This document shows, in pieces, positions 8,343-17,569 of a DNA stretch of 64,000 bases (its first letter is position 1; the number at the start of each line of letters is the position of its first letter). Source of the DNA: HXMU1420-13 sp965601825 (GTDB lineage Bacteria; Bacteroidota; Rhodothermia; Balneolales; Balneolaceae); contig OZ271839.1 in assembly GCA_965601825.1 (NCBI GenBank), positions 2,542,001 to 2,606,000 on the forward strand. Reading direction: 5' to 3'. Both the position numbers and the translations under genes were made by a program. The notes below the pieces were generated by a model that was not told the origin of the DNA, did no database searches, and saw only the letters and a list, made by a program, of their open reading frames with translations.

Positions 8343-8984
8343 TTAAATCTTATACGATTTCAGGTTTGACATCAATCGTTCAATTTTTTCAAAATCTTTA
8401 AGTCCGGGCTCTTCCTCTACACCACTATTTACATCAACAGCGAAAGGTTGAACTAAATCAATTGCTTCTGATACATTATCTGGTGTCAATCCTCCTGCTA
8501 AAAAGAAGGGCTTATCACCTGCGATATTCCTCAACAAAGACCAATCAAACGTTTTTCCCGTTCCACCATATTCACCATTATTTTGAGTATCAAAAAGAAT
8601 GAATTCAGCTACTTCAGAATACAAAGCTACTTTTGTTTCCAACTCTTCCTTAGTTGACGTTTTACTTACATGAATAACTTTGATGATAGGCTTTTCAACA
8701 AGTTGGCAATATTCCACTGTTTCCTGACCGTGAAGCTGTACATAATCAACACCTGAAAATTTGGCAAGCAAATTAACATCATCTAAAGGCTGATTCATGA
8801 ATACACCGACTTTCTCTGGTCCTTCTACCCAATTAACTATCGCTCCTGCTTTTTCAGGATCGATGTATCTTTTACTTTTTTCGGTGAAGATGAATCCCAA
8901 ATAATCTACCAAAGCTCCCGATGCAAAGCGTGCGTCTTCTAGGTTCGTAATTCCACATATTTTAACCTTAGTTTGATTATCCAT
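8343..8984 (-). CDS. trpF: Phosphoribosylanthranilate isomerase
   Basis: TrpF converts N-(5-phosphoribosyl)anthranilate to the carboxyphenylamino-deoxyribulose phosphate. The start is placed at the ATG giving MDNQTKVKICG, because VKICGIT is the invariant first strand and carries the catalytic Cys. A longer reading to 9023 would add 13 unrelated residues inside trpC. The catalytic Asp (ILFDTQ) and the phosphate loop (LAGGLTPDNV, VDVNSGVE) are visible. Length is 213 residues. It overlaps the end of trpC by 8 bp. Confidence 0.95.
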   Translation of the reverse strand: MDNQTKVKICGITNLEDARFASGALVDYLGFIFTEKSKRYIDPEKAGAIVNWVEGPEKVGVFMNQPLDDVNLLAKFSGVDYVQLHGQETVEYCQLVEKPIIKVIHVSKTSTKEELETKVALYSEVAEFILFDTQNNGEYGGTGKTFDWSLLRNIAGDKPFFLAGGLTPDNVSEAIDLVQPFAVDVNSGVEEEPGLKDFEKIERLMSNLKSYKI

Positions 8985-9792
8985 TTGCCAAACTCCGTTC
9001 AAATTCTTCCTGCCCGGCTTCAATCAAACCAGAGACTGCTTTTCCCGGATCAGTTTGACGCATAAAGTGCTCACCAATTAAAACAGCATCTATGTTTTCT
9101 TGATGAAGTAGTGCCATATCTGAACCACTTGAAATTCCACTTTCTGAGACAAGTACAGTCTCTTTAGGAGCTTGTTTTAAGATAGCATTACCACGATGCA
9201 CATCTACTTCAAAATACTTTAGATCTCGATTATTAACTCCTAAAATATCTACTCGATTAAATGGAACTCGATTAAAATCATCCTGATCGTAGCATTCTAC
9301 TAATGCATCAAGACCGAATTCTCTTCCAGCTGCTAAAAGTTCATCGAGTTGTGCATCTGAAACAATTGCCATTATGATCAGGAATGCATCAGCACCAAAA
9401 GCTCGCGCTTCTTTGATTTGGTAGGGGTCGATGATAAAATCCTTCCGCAGTAATGGTAATTCAACTTCTCTTGAAATCGCTAACAAAAACTCCAAATCAC
9501 CTTTGAAAAATGGTTGATCCGTTAATACTGAAATCGCTGACGCACCTCCATCTTGATACCTTAAAGCAATATCAACTGGATTAAAATCCTCTCGAATAAT
9601 TCCTTTAGATGGAGATGCTTTTTTAACTTCGGCAATTACCGAAACTCCGTCTTCTTTTAGTGCAGACTTAAATGGAATACGTTTCTTCTCAAATCCTTCG
9701 AAAGATTGTAGATCATTGAAACCAACAATTCCCATTCTCTTTTTGAGATCTTCTGAAGTCTGTGCTACTATTTTATCGAGGATCGTGGCCAT
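8977..9792 (-). CDS. trpC: Indole-3-glycerol phosphate synthase
   Basis: TrpC closes the indole ring with loss of CO2 and water. The 271-residue TIM barrel has the catalytic-lysine motif VIAEVKKASPSKG, the LLRKDFIID strand, the VNNRDL motif and the ESGISS phosphate site. It lies 2 bp after trpD and overlaps trpF. TrpC and TrpF are separate proteins here, unlike the fused enterobacterial form. Confidence 0.97.
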   Translation of the reverse strand: MATILDKIVAQTSEDLKKRMGIVGFNDLQSFEGFEKKRIPFKSALKEDGVSVIAEVKKASPSKGIIREDFNPVDIALRYQDGGASAISVLTDQPFFKGDLEFLLAISREVELPLLRKDFIIDPYQIKEARAFGADAFLIIMAIVSDAQLDELLAAGREFGLDALVECYDQDDFNRVPFNRVDILGVNNRDLKYFEVDVHRGNAILKQAPKETVLVSESGISSGSDMALLHQENIDAVLIGEHFMRQTDPGKAVSGLIEAGQEEFERSLANG

Positions 9793-9794
9793 TT

Positions 9795-10817
9795 TTAAAC
9801 GTTTCTACTCGCCTCCACATAATTATCGAAGATATCTCTAGCTCTACCTGATTCTAGACTATCTTCTGCTAACATTTTTGCTTCTCCAAGACTAACAACT
9901 TTACCTGATGCCTGAATGCCGAATGCTGCATTTAATAAAATGATATCTCTTTGAGCTTCCGTTGAGTTATTATCTAAAATATTATCGAAGATTACCGCAT
10001 TCTCTTCTGCATCTCCCCCTACAATGTCGGCCATCGCTCGATATTCAAAGTCTAATGAGACCGGATCAAAAAGAATCGGCATGGAAAGTATACTATCTTT
10101 TAGTTCAAATACATCTGCTCTGGAAGTCAAACTAAATTCATCAAGGCCATCGTGAGAATTAAAAGTGTATGCAAACTCTGTTTCCAGATTAGCGAGTATA
10201 TGAGCCATTTTCTCAGCAACCGACTTACTAAAAGCACCGATTACATATCGTTGAACTCCTGCAGGATTACACATTGGTCCAAGAATATTGAAGAAGGTTC
10301 TAAATCCTAGCGCTCTTCTTGCAGGCATTACGTACTTCATAGCAGGATGGAACATTGGCGCGTACATGAAAGCAATCCCAACATCCTTATAAAGTTGCTC
10401 TACTTGCTTAGCATCTAGTTCGATATTCACATTCAACTGTTCCAAAACGTCTGCACTACCGCATTTACTTGAAGCACTTCTATTATTGTGCTTAATAACC
10501 GGTACACCGGCACCGGCAACAACAAATGAAGAAATGGTAGAGATATTAAATGTTCCGGATTTGTCACCACCGGTACCGACTAAATCTACTGCGCCTTTAA
10601 CGTCAACATTTACTTTCACAGATTTTTCGCGCATCACTTTTACAAAAGCCGTCAATTCTTGATGCGTTTCTCCTTTCATTCGCATTGCAGTTAAAAAACC
10701 GGCAACTTGCTCGTTTGAAATATCACCATTCATGATTTGTTGCATGGCAGATTCTGCATCAATCGGCATCAAATCTTCAGAAAAAGAAAGTCTTTCTAAT
10801 ATCTCTTTGAATTCCAT
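9795..10817 (-). CDS. trpD: Anthranilate phosphoribosyltransferase
   Basis: TrpD transfers phosphoribose from PRPP to anthranilate. The 340-residue protein has the PRPP-loop VGTGGDKSGTFN, the KHNNRSASSKCGSADVLE segment and the NILGPMCNPA motif, all diagnostic of the family. Its ATG overlaps the trpG stop by one base (TAATG). It is not fused to the glutamine amidotransferase, which is encoded separately just upstream. Confidence 0.97.
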   Translation of the reverse strand: MEFKEILERLSFSEDLMPIDAESAMQQIMNGDISNEQVAGFLTAMRMKGETHQELTAFVKVMREKSVKVNVDVKGAVDLVGTGGDKSGTFNISTISSFVVAGAGVPVIKHNNRSASSKCGSADVLEQLNVNIELDAKQVEQLYKDVGIAFMYAPMFHPAMKYVMPARRALGFRTFFNILGPMCNPAGVQRYVIGAFSKSVAEKMAHILANLETEFAYTFNSHDGLDEFSLTSRADVFELKDSILSMPILFDPVSLDFEYRAMADIVGGDAEENAVIFDNILDNNSTEAQRDIILLNAAFGIQASGKVVSLGEAKMLAEDSLESGRARDIFDNYVEASRNV

Positions 10818-11377
10818 TATTGTCGTAACCAGTTTGAGATCATTTTTGGTCCTTCGGTAGTTAGAATACTTTCCGGGTGAAACTGAATTCCTTCAATGGG
10901 AAATTCACGATGTCTGACTCCCATTACAACGTTATCTGTTTTTGCAGTAACCTCCAGAACATCAGGAATTGATTCCGGGTCAAGGACTAAGGAATGGTAA
11001 CGTGTAGCCACAAAATTATCGTCTACATTTTCGAAAATTGATTTACCATCATGAGCTACATTCGAGACCTTACCATGCATTAAGGTAGGCGCATAAACTA
11101 CTTCTGCCCCATAGACTTCCCCAATAGCCTGATGACCCAAACACACACCTAAAACAGGAATTTCTTTTCCAAGCTCACGAATAACTTCTTCCGTAACACC
11201 AGCTTCATGAGGTCGACCTGGACCAGGGGAAATCAATATTTTTGATGGATAAAGTGCTTTTATCTCAGAAACGGTCAATGCATCGTTTCTTATTACTTTA
11301 TAATCATCCGTTTCAGCAGCAACCAGATGCACTAAATTGTAAGTGAATGAATCGTAGTTATCTATAATAAGTATCAT
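10817..11377 (-). CDS. trpG: Anthranilate synthase glutamine amidotransferase component
   Basis: This class-I glutaminase supplies ammonia to TrpE. The catalytic Cys is in GVCLGHQ (C79), and the His/Glu pair is in FHPES (H167, E169). The oxyanion-strand motif ISPGPGRP is present. Length is 186 residues, typical of TrpG/PabA; it could also serve PabB in folate synthesis, as in some bacteria. The start overlaps the trpS stop (ATGA), so it is coupled to trpS rather than directly to trpE. Confidence 0.95.
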   Translation of the reverse strand: MILIIDNYDSFTYNLVHLVAAETDDYKVIRNDALTVSEIKALYPSKILISPGPGRPHEAGVTEEVIRELGKEIPVLGVCLGHQAIGEVYGAEVVYAPTLMHGKVSNVAHDGKSIFENVDDNFVATRYHSLVLDPESIPDVLEVTAKTDNVVMGVRHREFPIEGIQFHPESILTTEGPKMISNWLRQ

Positions 11378-12363
11378 TTAAAGCTCCTTACGATTCCTGT
11401 TACTTCACGTATTGGTTCCATCACTTGTTCTGCGCGAATTCTAGCTTTTCTTCCACCATCAGCCAGAACATCTTTCACATAATCAAGATCTTGTTCCAAT
11501 TGTTTTCTTTTTTCAAGTGCATTACCAAAGTATTCTTTTAAGAATCCAAGAAGCTCATTCTTTGCATGACCGTATCCATAACCACCAGCTCTATACTTTT
11601 CAGCAATTTCATTTTGCTCATCACTTGATGCAAACAGCTTTATCAATGCAAAAACATTATCAGTATCTGGATCTTTAGGGTCTTCAAGCGGTGTAGAGTC
11701 TGTTTGAATTGACATGATGATTTTCTTCAATGGCTTACCCTCACCAAAAATTGGAATCGTATTACCATAGCTTTTACTCATCTTTCGCCCATCAGTACCA
11801 GGTACAATTGCTACGGATTTAACGATATGATCTTCCGGTATAACTAAATAATCACCATCGTAAGCACGATTAAATTTCCCCGCTAAATCACGACAAATTT
11901 CAATGTTCTGTTTTTGATCCTCACCAACTGGTACAACATCAGAGTGATAAATCAATATATCAGCAGCTTGTAGAACTGGATAAGTAAATAATCCGATGTT
12001 AGGACTTAATCCTGCTGCAATTTTGTCTTTATAGGAAACTCCTTTTTCCATCAAACTAACCGGAGTTAATGTTCCAAGTATCCAGGCTAATTCAACAACT
12101 TGTGGAACATCAGATTGAGCAAAGAAAGTGGCCTTATCTGGATCTAGACCTAATGCAAGATAATCAAGAGTTACATCGATGGTATTTTGATATAACTCCT
12201 TTCCGTCTTTCAACGTGGTTAACGAGTGATAATTTGCGATAAAGTAGAACGCATCACCTTCATCTTGCATAGCTATATGTTGCCGGATTGCTCCGAAATA
12301 ATTACCAATATGCAATTTCCCAGAAGGCTGTATACCTGATAAAATAGTCTTTTGTTTACTCAT
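11374..12363 (-). CDS. trpS: Tryptophanyl-tRNA synthetase
   Basis: This class-I aminoacyl-tRNA synthetase charges tRNA-Trp. The ATP-site motifs are visible: HIGN in GKLHIGNYFGA near the N-terminus and KMSKS in GRKMSKSYGN. The 329-residue length is standard. It sits between trpE and trpG with ATGA overlaps at both ends, which places the charging enzyme under the same leader control as tryptophan synthesis. That is functionally coherent: low charged tRNA-Trp would raise both the amino acid and the synthetase. Confidence 0.97.
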   Translation of the reverse strand: MSKQKTILSGIQPSGKLHIGNYFGAIRQHIAMQDEGDAFYFIANYHSLTTLKDGKELYQNTIDVTLDYLALGLDPDKATFFAQSDVPQVVELAWILGTLTPVSLMEKGVSYKDKIAAGLSPNIGLFTYPVLQAADILIYHSDVVPVGEDQKQNIEICRDLAGKFNRAYDGDYLVIPEDHIVKSVAIVPGTDGRKMSKSYGNTIPIFGEGKPLKKIIMSIQTDSTPLEDPKDPDTDNVFALIKLFASSDEQNEIAEKYRAGGYGYGHAKNELLGFLKEYFGNALEKRKQLEQDLDYVKDVLADGGRKARIRAEQVMEPIREVTGIVRSFK

Positions 12364-13820
12364 TGAATGTCTAATGCAATACTAAGCGCCTGAACAAGTG
12401 CCCCGGCTTTGTTTTGAGTTTCTTCAAATTCTTTGTGAGGATCGCTATCAGCAACAATTCCGGCTCCGGCCTGAATATACACTATGTTGTCGGTTACAAC
12501 CATAGTTCGAATGGCGATACAAGTATCCATATTACCGGAAAAATCGAAATAACCTACAGCTCCCGCGTAAATGCCACGTTTGGTTGGCTCGAATTCATCA
12601 ATGATTTCCATTGCTCTTATTTTGGGAGCGCCACTTACTGTTCCGGCAGGAAAACATTGCATTAACGCATCAACTGAAGTGTTTGCTTCATCTAATACAC
12701 CATTTACTTCACTAACTATGTGCATCACGTGAGAATACCGCTCAATCACATGATCTCGAACCACTTTAACTGTTCCTGCTTCGCATACTCTGGATAAATC
12801 ATTTCTTCCCAAATCAACTAGCATAACATGCTCAGCAAGTTCTTTTGGATCTGCTAATAAATCATTTTCATAGGCAAGATCCTCATCATGAGTTTTGCCA
12901 CGTGGTCGAGTACCGGCGATAGGGAGAACAGTAACTTTTCGATCCTGTACGCTTACTAAAACTTCCGGAGAAGAACCAACAATCTGAAAACCATCAAAAT
13001 CTAAAAAGAATAAATAAGGAGAAGGATTCACCATTCGTAGAGCACGATATAGCATAAATGAATCGCCTTCCATATCAGCCTGAAAACGCTGCGAAAGAAC
13101 TACCTGAAAGATATCCCCTTCATATATGTAATCTTTCCCCTTTTTAACAATATCCTCGAAATATGGTTTTTCCATATTACTCGATAATGATTCCGGATGA
13201 ATCTGGAACGACCTTTTTTCAAATGTGCCATTCGTAGCTGAAGCTTCCATTTTCAAAAGAGCATTCTCTGCATCTTGATAAGCAGATTCAAGATCTGTTT
13301 CGTCATCAATGAATACCGTTTTGATAAGTACTACCTGATGTTTGACATGATCGAATGCGAAGATTTCGTCATAAAAGGACCAAATGGCTTCCGGAATATT
13401 CAAATCATCTGGAGGTGTATTTGGCAAATGCTCAACCAAACGAAATGTATCATAGGCTGAAAACCCAACAGCTCCACCAGTTAGTTTTGGCAAATCGGGA
13501 ACAAAAGGTTCTGAATATGCAGTAGTTAATCTCTTTAACTCATTGAAATAGTTATCGTCCAGTAATTCAGAATTTCCATTTTTATCGAGCTGAGTTCGTT
13601 CTCCATCAAATTTCAGTACCTGATATGGATCACGACCAATAAATGAGTATCTGGCCAATTGTTCTCCACCCTCCACTGATTCAAGCAGGAATGGATATGT
13701 AGCACCTTCTCGAATGTTCAGAAACAAGGAAACAGGAGTTAAAACATCTGCCAGCAGTCTTTTATAGACTGGAACTGCAGTATGTGTTTTAGCAAGTGAT
13801 AGAAATGTTTGTTTATCCAA
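12360..13820 (-). CDS. trpE: Anthranilate synthase component I
   Basis: TrpE converts chorismate to anthranilate with ammonia from TrpG. The LLES motif near the N-terminus marks the tryptophan feedback-binding site. Catalytic signatures are PIAGTRPRGK, the DLGRNDLSRV segment and FPAGTVSGAPK. Length is 486 residues. The start appears to be TTG (LDKQTF), directly after the attenuator region. The first structural gene being TrpE, with the feedback site intact, indicates that both transcriptional and allosteric control operate. Confidence 0.96.
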   Translation of the reverse strand: MDKQTFLSLAKTHTAVPVYKRLLADVLTPVSLFLNIREGATYPFLLESVEGGEQLARYSFIGRDPYQVLKFDGERTQLDKNGNSELLDDNYFNELKRLTTAYSEPFVPDLPKLTGGAVGFSAYDTFRLVEHLPNTPPDDLNIPEAIWSFYDEIFAFDHVKHQVVLIKTVFIDDETDLESAYQDAENALLKMEASATNGTFEKRSFQIHPESLSSNMEKPYFEDIVKKGKDYIYEGDIFQVVLSQRFQADMEGDSFMLYRALRMVNPSPYLFFLDFDGFQIVGSSPEVLVSVQDRKVTVLPIAGTRPRGKTHDEDLAYENDLLADPKELAEHVMLVDLGRNDLSRVCEAGTVKVVRDHVIERYSHVMHIVSEVNGVLDEANTSVDALMQCFPAGTVSGAPKIRAMEIIDEFEPTKRGIYAGAVGYFDFSGNMDTCIAIRTMVVTDNIVYIQAGAGIVADSDPHKEFEETQNKAGALVQALSIALDIQ

Positions 13821-13863
13821 TTCTTATCTAATATTTGAATTCACTGTTCCGGGAGTGAATCTC

Positions 13864-13897
13864 AAAAAAAAACCCACTCTTCCATTGGAACAGCGGG
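13864..13897 (-). terminator. trp attenuator terminator hairpin
   Basis: On the minus strand, CCCGCTGTTCC and GGAAGAGTGGG form an imperfect 11-position stem with a 3-nt AAT loop, followed immediately by nine U residues (13864-13872 on the plus strand are all A). It lies between the Trp-codon leader peptide and trpE, where an intrinsic attenuator is expected. Its 5' arm is also complementary to a segment of the leader ORF, see the regulatory entry. Confidence 0.9.
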
Positions 13898-13925
13898 TAT
13901 GTCATCAAAAATTTTTAAATGCAAT

Positions 13926-14000
13926 TTAACGCAAAGAACCCGCTGTATTTTTAACAGTAGGCCACCACCAAGTAGTAATATTTTGAACGTGTTTTTGCAT
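13926..14000 (-). CDS. trp operon leader peptide (24 residues, WWW)
   Basis: A short ORF read directly from the sequence: start ATG at 14000, stop TAA at 13926-13928. The peptide begins MQKHVQNITT, then has three consecutive Trp (residues 11-13), then PTVKNTAGSLR. Three adjacent UGG codons in a 24-codon ORF just upstream of trpE and of a U-tailed hairpin are the hallmark of a regulatory leader. A GGCAGG purine stretch lies about 17 nt before the ATG, further than an ideal ribosome-binding site. It has no expected function apart from its translation. Confidence 0.9.
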   Translation of the reverse strand: MQKHVQNITTWWWPTVKNTAGSLR

Positions 14001-14121
14001 AACGCGACGAATATAAACCTGCCTTTTTCTAAATGCAATGCAATATTGTAAACAATTTATCATTCATAATATCGTAGTGGATTTGAGGAAACCATATCCT
14101 TAACATTGATGCCACTAAATC

Positions 14122-14946
14122 TTGAAGCAGATTACCTTGAAATCCTTCAGTTTCTATTCATCGCTTACAATACTTATCTCTTTATTTTTACTTTCTTGCG
14201 ATAGCACGAATAGTGTAGAAAGTGGACTAACTGAAAGACCATCTATCTTATCAATAAGTACGGTTCCATCAAATATCGACTTCACTTTAGCTCAAGATGG
14301 TTATCGAGATACCACAATAACTGTTCAATTAAGTTCTGAAATTAATCTGGCTAATTCACAATCCTTACCCGGATTTAATGTTCGAAATTTATCGACTGAT
14401 GAGGTAATCAATTCTGGTCTAATGGCTTCATTAAACGGAACCATTTATTCAGCTAGCTTTGATATTGAAACTTCAACTACAGCTTTTTCTAATTTCGTAG
14501 TTCAGGTTTTCGTTTTTGATGACAATGGAAATATAAATACGGCAGAGAAATACATTGAGTTTAGAGGTTTCTCAAATGCAAGACCGGTTATTCTTGAGGT
14601 GAATAATCCTGCTGAAGTAAATCGACCGGCAACCGGTCAGTTCTTAACACAATTCACAGCTAAAGTTACCGATGCTGATGGTCAACAAACTATTGATCGT
14701 GTTTTAGTAAGAATACTCGACGATTCAGATGTTGAGGTACCGGATAGTCCTTTTCAAATGTTTGACGATGGGGTCACATATAATGATATCGCAGTAAATG
14801 ATTCTGTTTACTCGATCACTTTCCCGATAGCATCAAGCGAAAACCAGGATACACAGAACTTCTCAATTGAATACTTCGCTATAGATCAAGGCGGTATATA
14901 TAGCGACACAACCAGAACAAACTTTACGATTACCAATAACCAGTGA
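14122..14946 (+). CDS. Lipoprotein with Ig-like domains, unknown function
   Basis: A 274-residue exported lipoprotein: the hydrophobic N-terminus ends at LFLLSC (lipobox Cys near residue 26). The remainder is a beta-rich region with two probable Ig-like repeats, the second containing KVTDADG and ending FAIDQGG. The start is TTG at 14122, with a second TTG at 14137. The gene opens a run of plus-strand genes and overlaps the next by GTGA. Context suggests a surface or periplasmic partner of the secreted propeller protein downstream. It is divergently placed from the trp leader. Confidence 0.75.
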   Translation: MKQITLKSFSFYSSLTILISLFLLSCDSTNSVESGLTERPSILSISTVPSNIDFTLAQDGYRDTTITVQLSSEINLANSQSLPGFNVRNLSTDEVINSGLMASLNGTIYSASFDIETSTTAFSNFVVQVFVFDDNGNINTAEKYIEFRGFSNARPVILEVNNPAEVNRPATGQFLTQFTAKVTDADGQQTIDRVLVRILDDSDVEVPDSPFQMFDDGVTYNDIAVNDSVYSITFPIASSENQDTQNFSIEYFAIDQGGIYSDTTRTNFTITNNQ

Positions 14947-16532
14947 GAAAGCTAATCATACTTTTACTCTTACTTTTTCAAGCTTCAGCTACTGCTCAGG
15001 TTATTGGTCCGATCAACTCTGAGTTTAATAGTTTTCGACAAAACGGAATATCAAGTATCGCCTCAACCGGTGATACCATTTGGGTTAGTCCTGCTTTAAA
15101 CCGCAATATTGAAAATGAAATTGAATGGTTTCGTCCAACAGGAATCGATTTTATCGATAATAGTGAAGCCCGAGTTTTCTCTATTGATGCAAATCGAGAT
15201 ACGGTAATTGCCGGACTTGGATTTACATCTGACACTCCTGCCGGTCCCCAGCCTGCCGGTTTTGGATATTATGTTTCAATTGATGGTGGCGATACCTGGG
15301 AATTCAGCGATTTTCTGTTAGATAGATTTATCGAAGGTGATACCACATTTGTTTATGGTGGAGTCACATATAACCGTAAAAGAATTATAGTTGCAGAACA
15401 ATCACCTCCATACAATGTGGTGTTTAGAAATGATGTAGTTTTTTCTGCAAACTGGGCCTCCGGATTACTAAGAAGTACAAACCTTGGTCAAAGTTGGGAA
15501 CGTGTAGTACTCCCTCCTTTCGGAGTTGATGAACTTACTCCTGATAGAGATGATTATTTCTGGAGTGATTGTATTCAATTTGAAAGTGGTGTTTGCACAG
15601 CATTTGCAAATGTTTATAACAGTGTTCAGGACGACAACTTAAAGGGTTTCTCTGTTTTTATTGACTCTCAAGATCGGGTTTGGTACGGTAGTGCAGGTGG
15701 TATTAATATTTCCGAGAATGCACTTTCAGCTTCTATAGATAGCATAAGCTGGAGAAATGTCGGTTTTGATAACTCTTCAAACGGTTTACTTGCACGTTGG
15801 ATTATTGAAATCAATGAAGACACTTCGAATGGCCGAATTTGGATGACTAATTGGTTAGCCGAAGGCTCAGGATCCATTTTCCAGGGCCTTGATCAGTTTG
15901 GGTTGGTTTATACTGAGGACGGAGGCAATACTTTTAAACAGCGTCTTGTTGGTAAGAAAATTCTAGATATCGCTTTCAAAGATGGATATGTTTTTGCTGC
16001 CGGAGAAAATGGTCTATATATCTCTTCTGATGGCGGCGATAGCTGGATCGAGTCACCTCAAATACGATCAGCAAATGCAATCTTGAAACCATCAACAGAA
16101 TTTCAATCTGCTGTAGCTTCAAATGATCGAGTTTGGATTGGCACAACTGATGGACTGATTTCAACTGATGATTATGGGTCAACCTGGGAGATAAATCGAG
16201 TTAATTTTCCACTTCAGGGAGGAAACACATACGATAATAATGCTAGGTCGGTCGACTCATATGCTTATCCAAATCCATTTTCTCCAAATCAGCATGATAT
16301 AGTTAGGATTCGATTTGACGTTGAATCTGCAGGAAATGTGAAAGTCCGAATCTTTGATTTTGGAATGAATCTGGTACGAGAAGTTGAAGATGATTTCTAC
16401 GATGCAGGATCTTATGAAGCAATTTGGAATGGTATCGATGATTATGGAAGAAATGTCGCAAATGGCCCCTATTTCTACATAATCGAGACTGCAAATGAAA
16501 CTTTAGACGGTAAAATCTTACTAGTTGAATGA
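14943..16532 (+). CDS. Secreted Asp-box beta-propeller protein with C-terminal sorting-type domain
   Basis: This 529-residue protein has a signal peptide (ends near ASATAQ), then at least five Asp-box/BNR-like repeats (SIDGGDTW, STNLGQSW, TEDGGNTF, SSDGGDSW, STDDYGSTW), which build a beta-propeller. The last 90 residues are a FlgD-Ig/Por-sorting type domain beginning YPNPFSPN and ending with a short KILLVE strand. Such C-terminal domains direct export by the type IX system in Bacteroidota. The GTG start overlaps the previous stop. The two PorV-like genes immediately downstream fit a role in its secretion. Confidence 0.85.
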   Translation: MRKLIILLLLLFQASATAQVIGPINSEFNSFRQNGISSIASTGDTIWVSPALNRNIENEIEWFRPTGIDFIDNSEARVFSIDANRDTVIAGLGFTSDTPAGPQPAGFGYYVSIDGGDTWEFSDFLLDRFIEGDTTFVYGGVTYNRKRIIVAEQSPPYNVVFRNDVVFSANWASGLLRSTNLGQSWERVVLPPFGVDELTPDRDDYFWSDCIQFESGVCTAFANVYNSVQDDNLKGFSVFIDSQDRVWYGSAGGINISENALSASIDSISWRNVGFDNSSNGLLARWIIEINEDTSNGRIWMTNWLAEGSGSIFQGLDQFGLVYTEDGGNTFKQRLVGKKILDIAFKDGYVFAAGENGLYISSDGGDSWIESPQIRSANAILKPSTEFQSAVASNDRVWIGTTDGLISTDDYGSTWEINRVNFPLQGGNTYDNNARSVDSYAYPNPFSPNQHDIVRIRFDVESAGNVKVRIFDFGMNLVREVEDDFYDAGSYEAIWNGIDDYGRNVANGPYFYIIETANETLDGKILLVE

Positions 16533-17569
16533 AGTTTAAGCACTACATATCTGCAGTTATATTATTTACTGTTTTATTTGCTCAAGATTCATTTGCTCAA
16601 AATGGAGGCTTTGCAGGAAACGCTTTGAGCTTAGGCTTTGGTCCTCGTGGAATGGCCGTATCAAATGCTATGTCTGCATCTACATTTGATGGAATTTATC
16701 CCTATTACAATCCTGCACTTGCTGCTTTCCAAATGAATGGAAATCAGGTTGATTTATCTATTTCGGCTCTTGATTTTGATAGAGTTTATCAGACATCCAG
16801 TGCATCATTTCAACTACCTCCGAATGCTGGAATTGCAATTGGAATAATACGTAGTGGCGTGAATGATATCGATGAACGTTCATTAAGTGGGTATCCGAAT
16901 GGAACATTTGATATTTCTGAGTATCAGTTGATTACTAATTTTGGAATACGTTTTAGTGATAAGTTCTTTGGTGGAGTCGGGATTAAGTTCAACTATGCGA
17001 ACTATCATCAGGAATTAACTCCGGCAACTGCGGTTGGACTAGACATCGGAATTCTATACCAGTTCAAGAATGATCTTAATTTCGCAATGTCCGTTCAAGA
17101 CTTATTTGCCAATTACACGTGGAATTCGGGTGATCTTTATGGTCAAAGTCAGTCAAGAAACGTAGTAAATAACTTCCCTACTCGGATTAAATGGGGTTTT
17201 TCTTATGAGAAAGACTTATATGCGATTCAAGCGGAATATGAGCTTCAAATATTTGAAAGTGAGGTTACTACCAGCGAGGTATTTCTAGAATCAAATGGTA
17301 ACCCAGTATCTATTTCTGGTATCAATTCAATTAACACCAGTAGTGGGAATTTTAAATTAGGTGGTTCTTGGATTGCACATGAGCGTTTTACTTTACGAGC
17401 GGGTTATCGTATTTCCGATACTAAGGAAAATGGAAGCGGATCATTTAGTACCGGTTTTTCAGTTCACCTTCCTTTCGATGTTCTATCACCATCCATTGAT
17501 TATGCATTTGTAAGTGAACCCTATGGAATTTCAAACATTCATGTTTTTGCCCTACGTTTGAACTTATGA
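16529..17569 (+). CDS. PorV/PorQ-like outer-membrane beta-barrel
   Basis: The 346-residue protein has a signal peptide ending near SFAQ. Its mature start resembles UPF0164/PorV-type barrels (AxxLGFGPRGMAVSNAMSA...YYNPAL). Regular alternating strands and a C-terminal HVFALRLNL with terminal aromatic/hydrophobic pattern fit an outer-membrane barrel. It overlaps the propeller gene by ATGA. PorV-family proteins shuttle or process T9SS cargo; this assignment is by resemblance and neighbours, and a FadL-like transporter is the alternative. Confidence 0.75.
   Translation: MKFKHYISAVILFTVLFAQDSFAQNGGFAGNALSLGFGPRGMAVSNAMSASTFDGIYPYYNPALAAFQMNGNQVDLSISALDFDRVYQTSSASFQLPPNAGIAIGIIRSGVNDIDERSLSGYPNGTFDISEYQLITNFGIRFSDKFFGGVGIKFNYANYHQELTPATAVGLDIGILYQFKNDLNFAMSVQDLFANYTWNSGDLYGQSQSRNVVNNFPTRIKWGFSYEKDLYAIQAEYELQIFESEVTTSEVFLESNGNPVSISGINSINTSSGNFKLGGSWIAHERFTLRAGYRISDTKENGSGSFSTGFSVHLPFDVLSPSIDYAFVSEPYGISNIHVFALRLNL

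Larger units (their letters stand above)
13864..14000 (-). promoter_or_regulatory. Ribosome-mediated trp attenuator region
   Basis: In the minus-strand RNA the leader ORF with UGG-UGG-UGG (13962-13970) comes first. ACAGCGGGU inside the end of that ORF (13938-13946) is a perfect 9-bp complement to ACCCGCUGU at 13890-13898, which is the 5' arm of the terminator hairpin. A short CUGU/ACAG pairing (13954-13957 with 13943-13946) can occupy the antiterminator segment. Predicted behaviour: ribosomes stalled at Trp codons free the antiterminator to block the terminator; with charged tRNA the ribosome reaches the UAA (13926-13928), masks it, and transcription stops before trpE. Confidence 0.88.

Noticed and set aside
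14001..14121. A promoter for the trp leader (TTGCAT and TATATT on the minus strand with 17-bp spacing)
   Set aside because: The match is weak and would start transcription almost at the leader ATG; the promoter type of this lineage is not known to me, so it was not listed as a feature.
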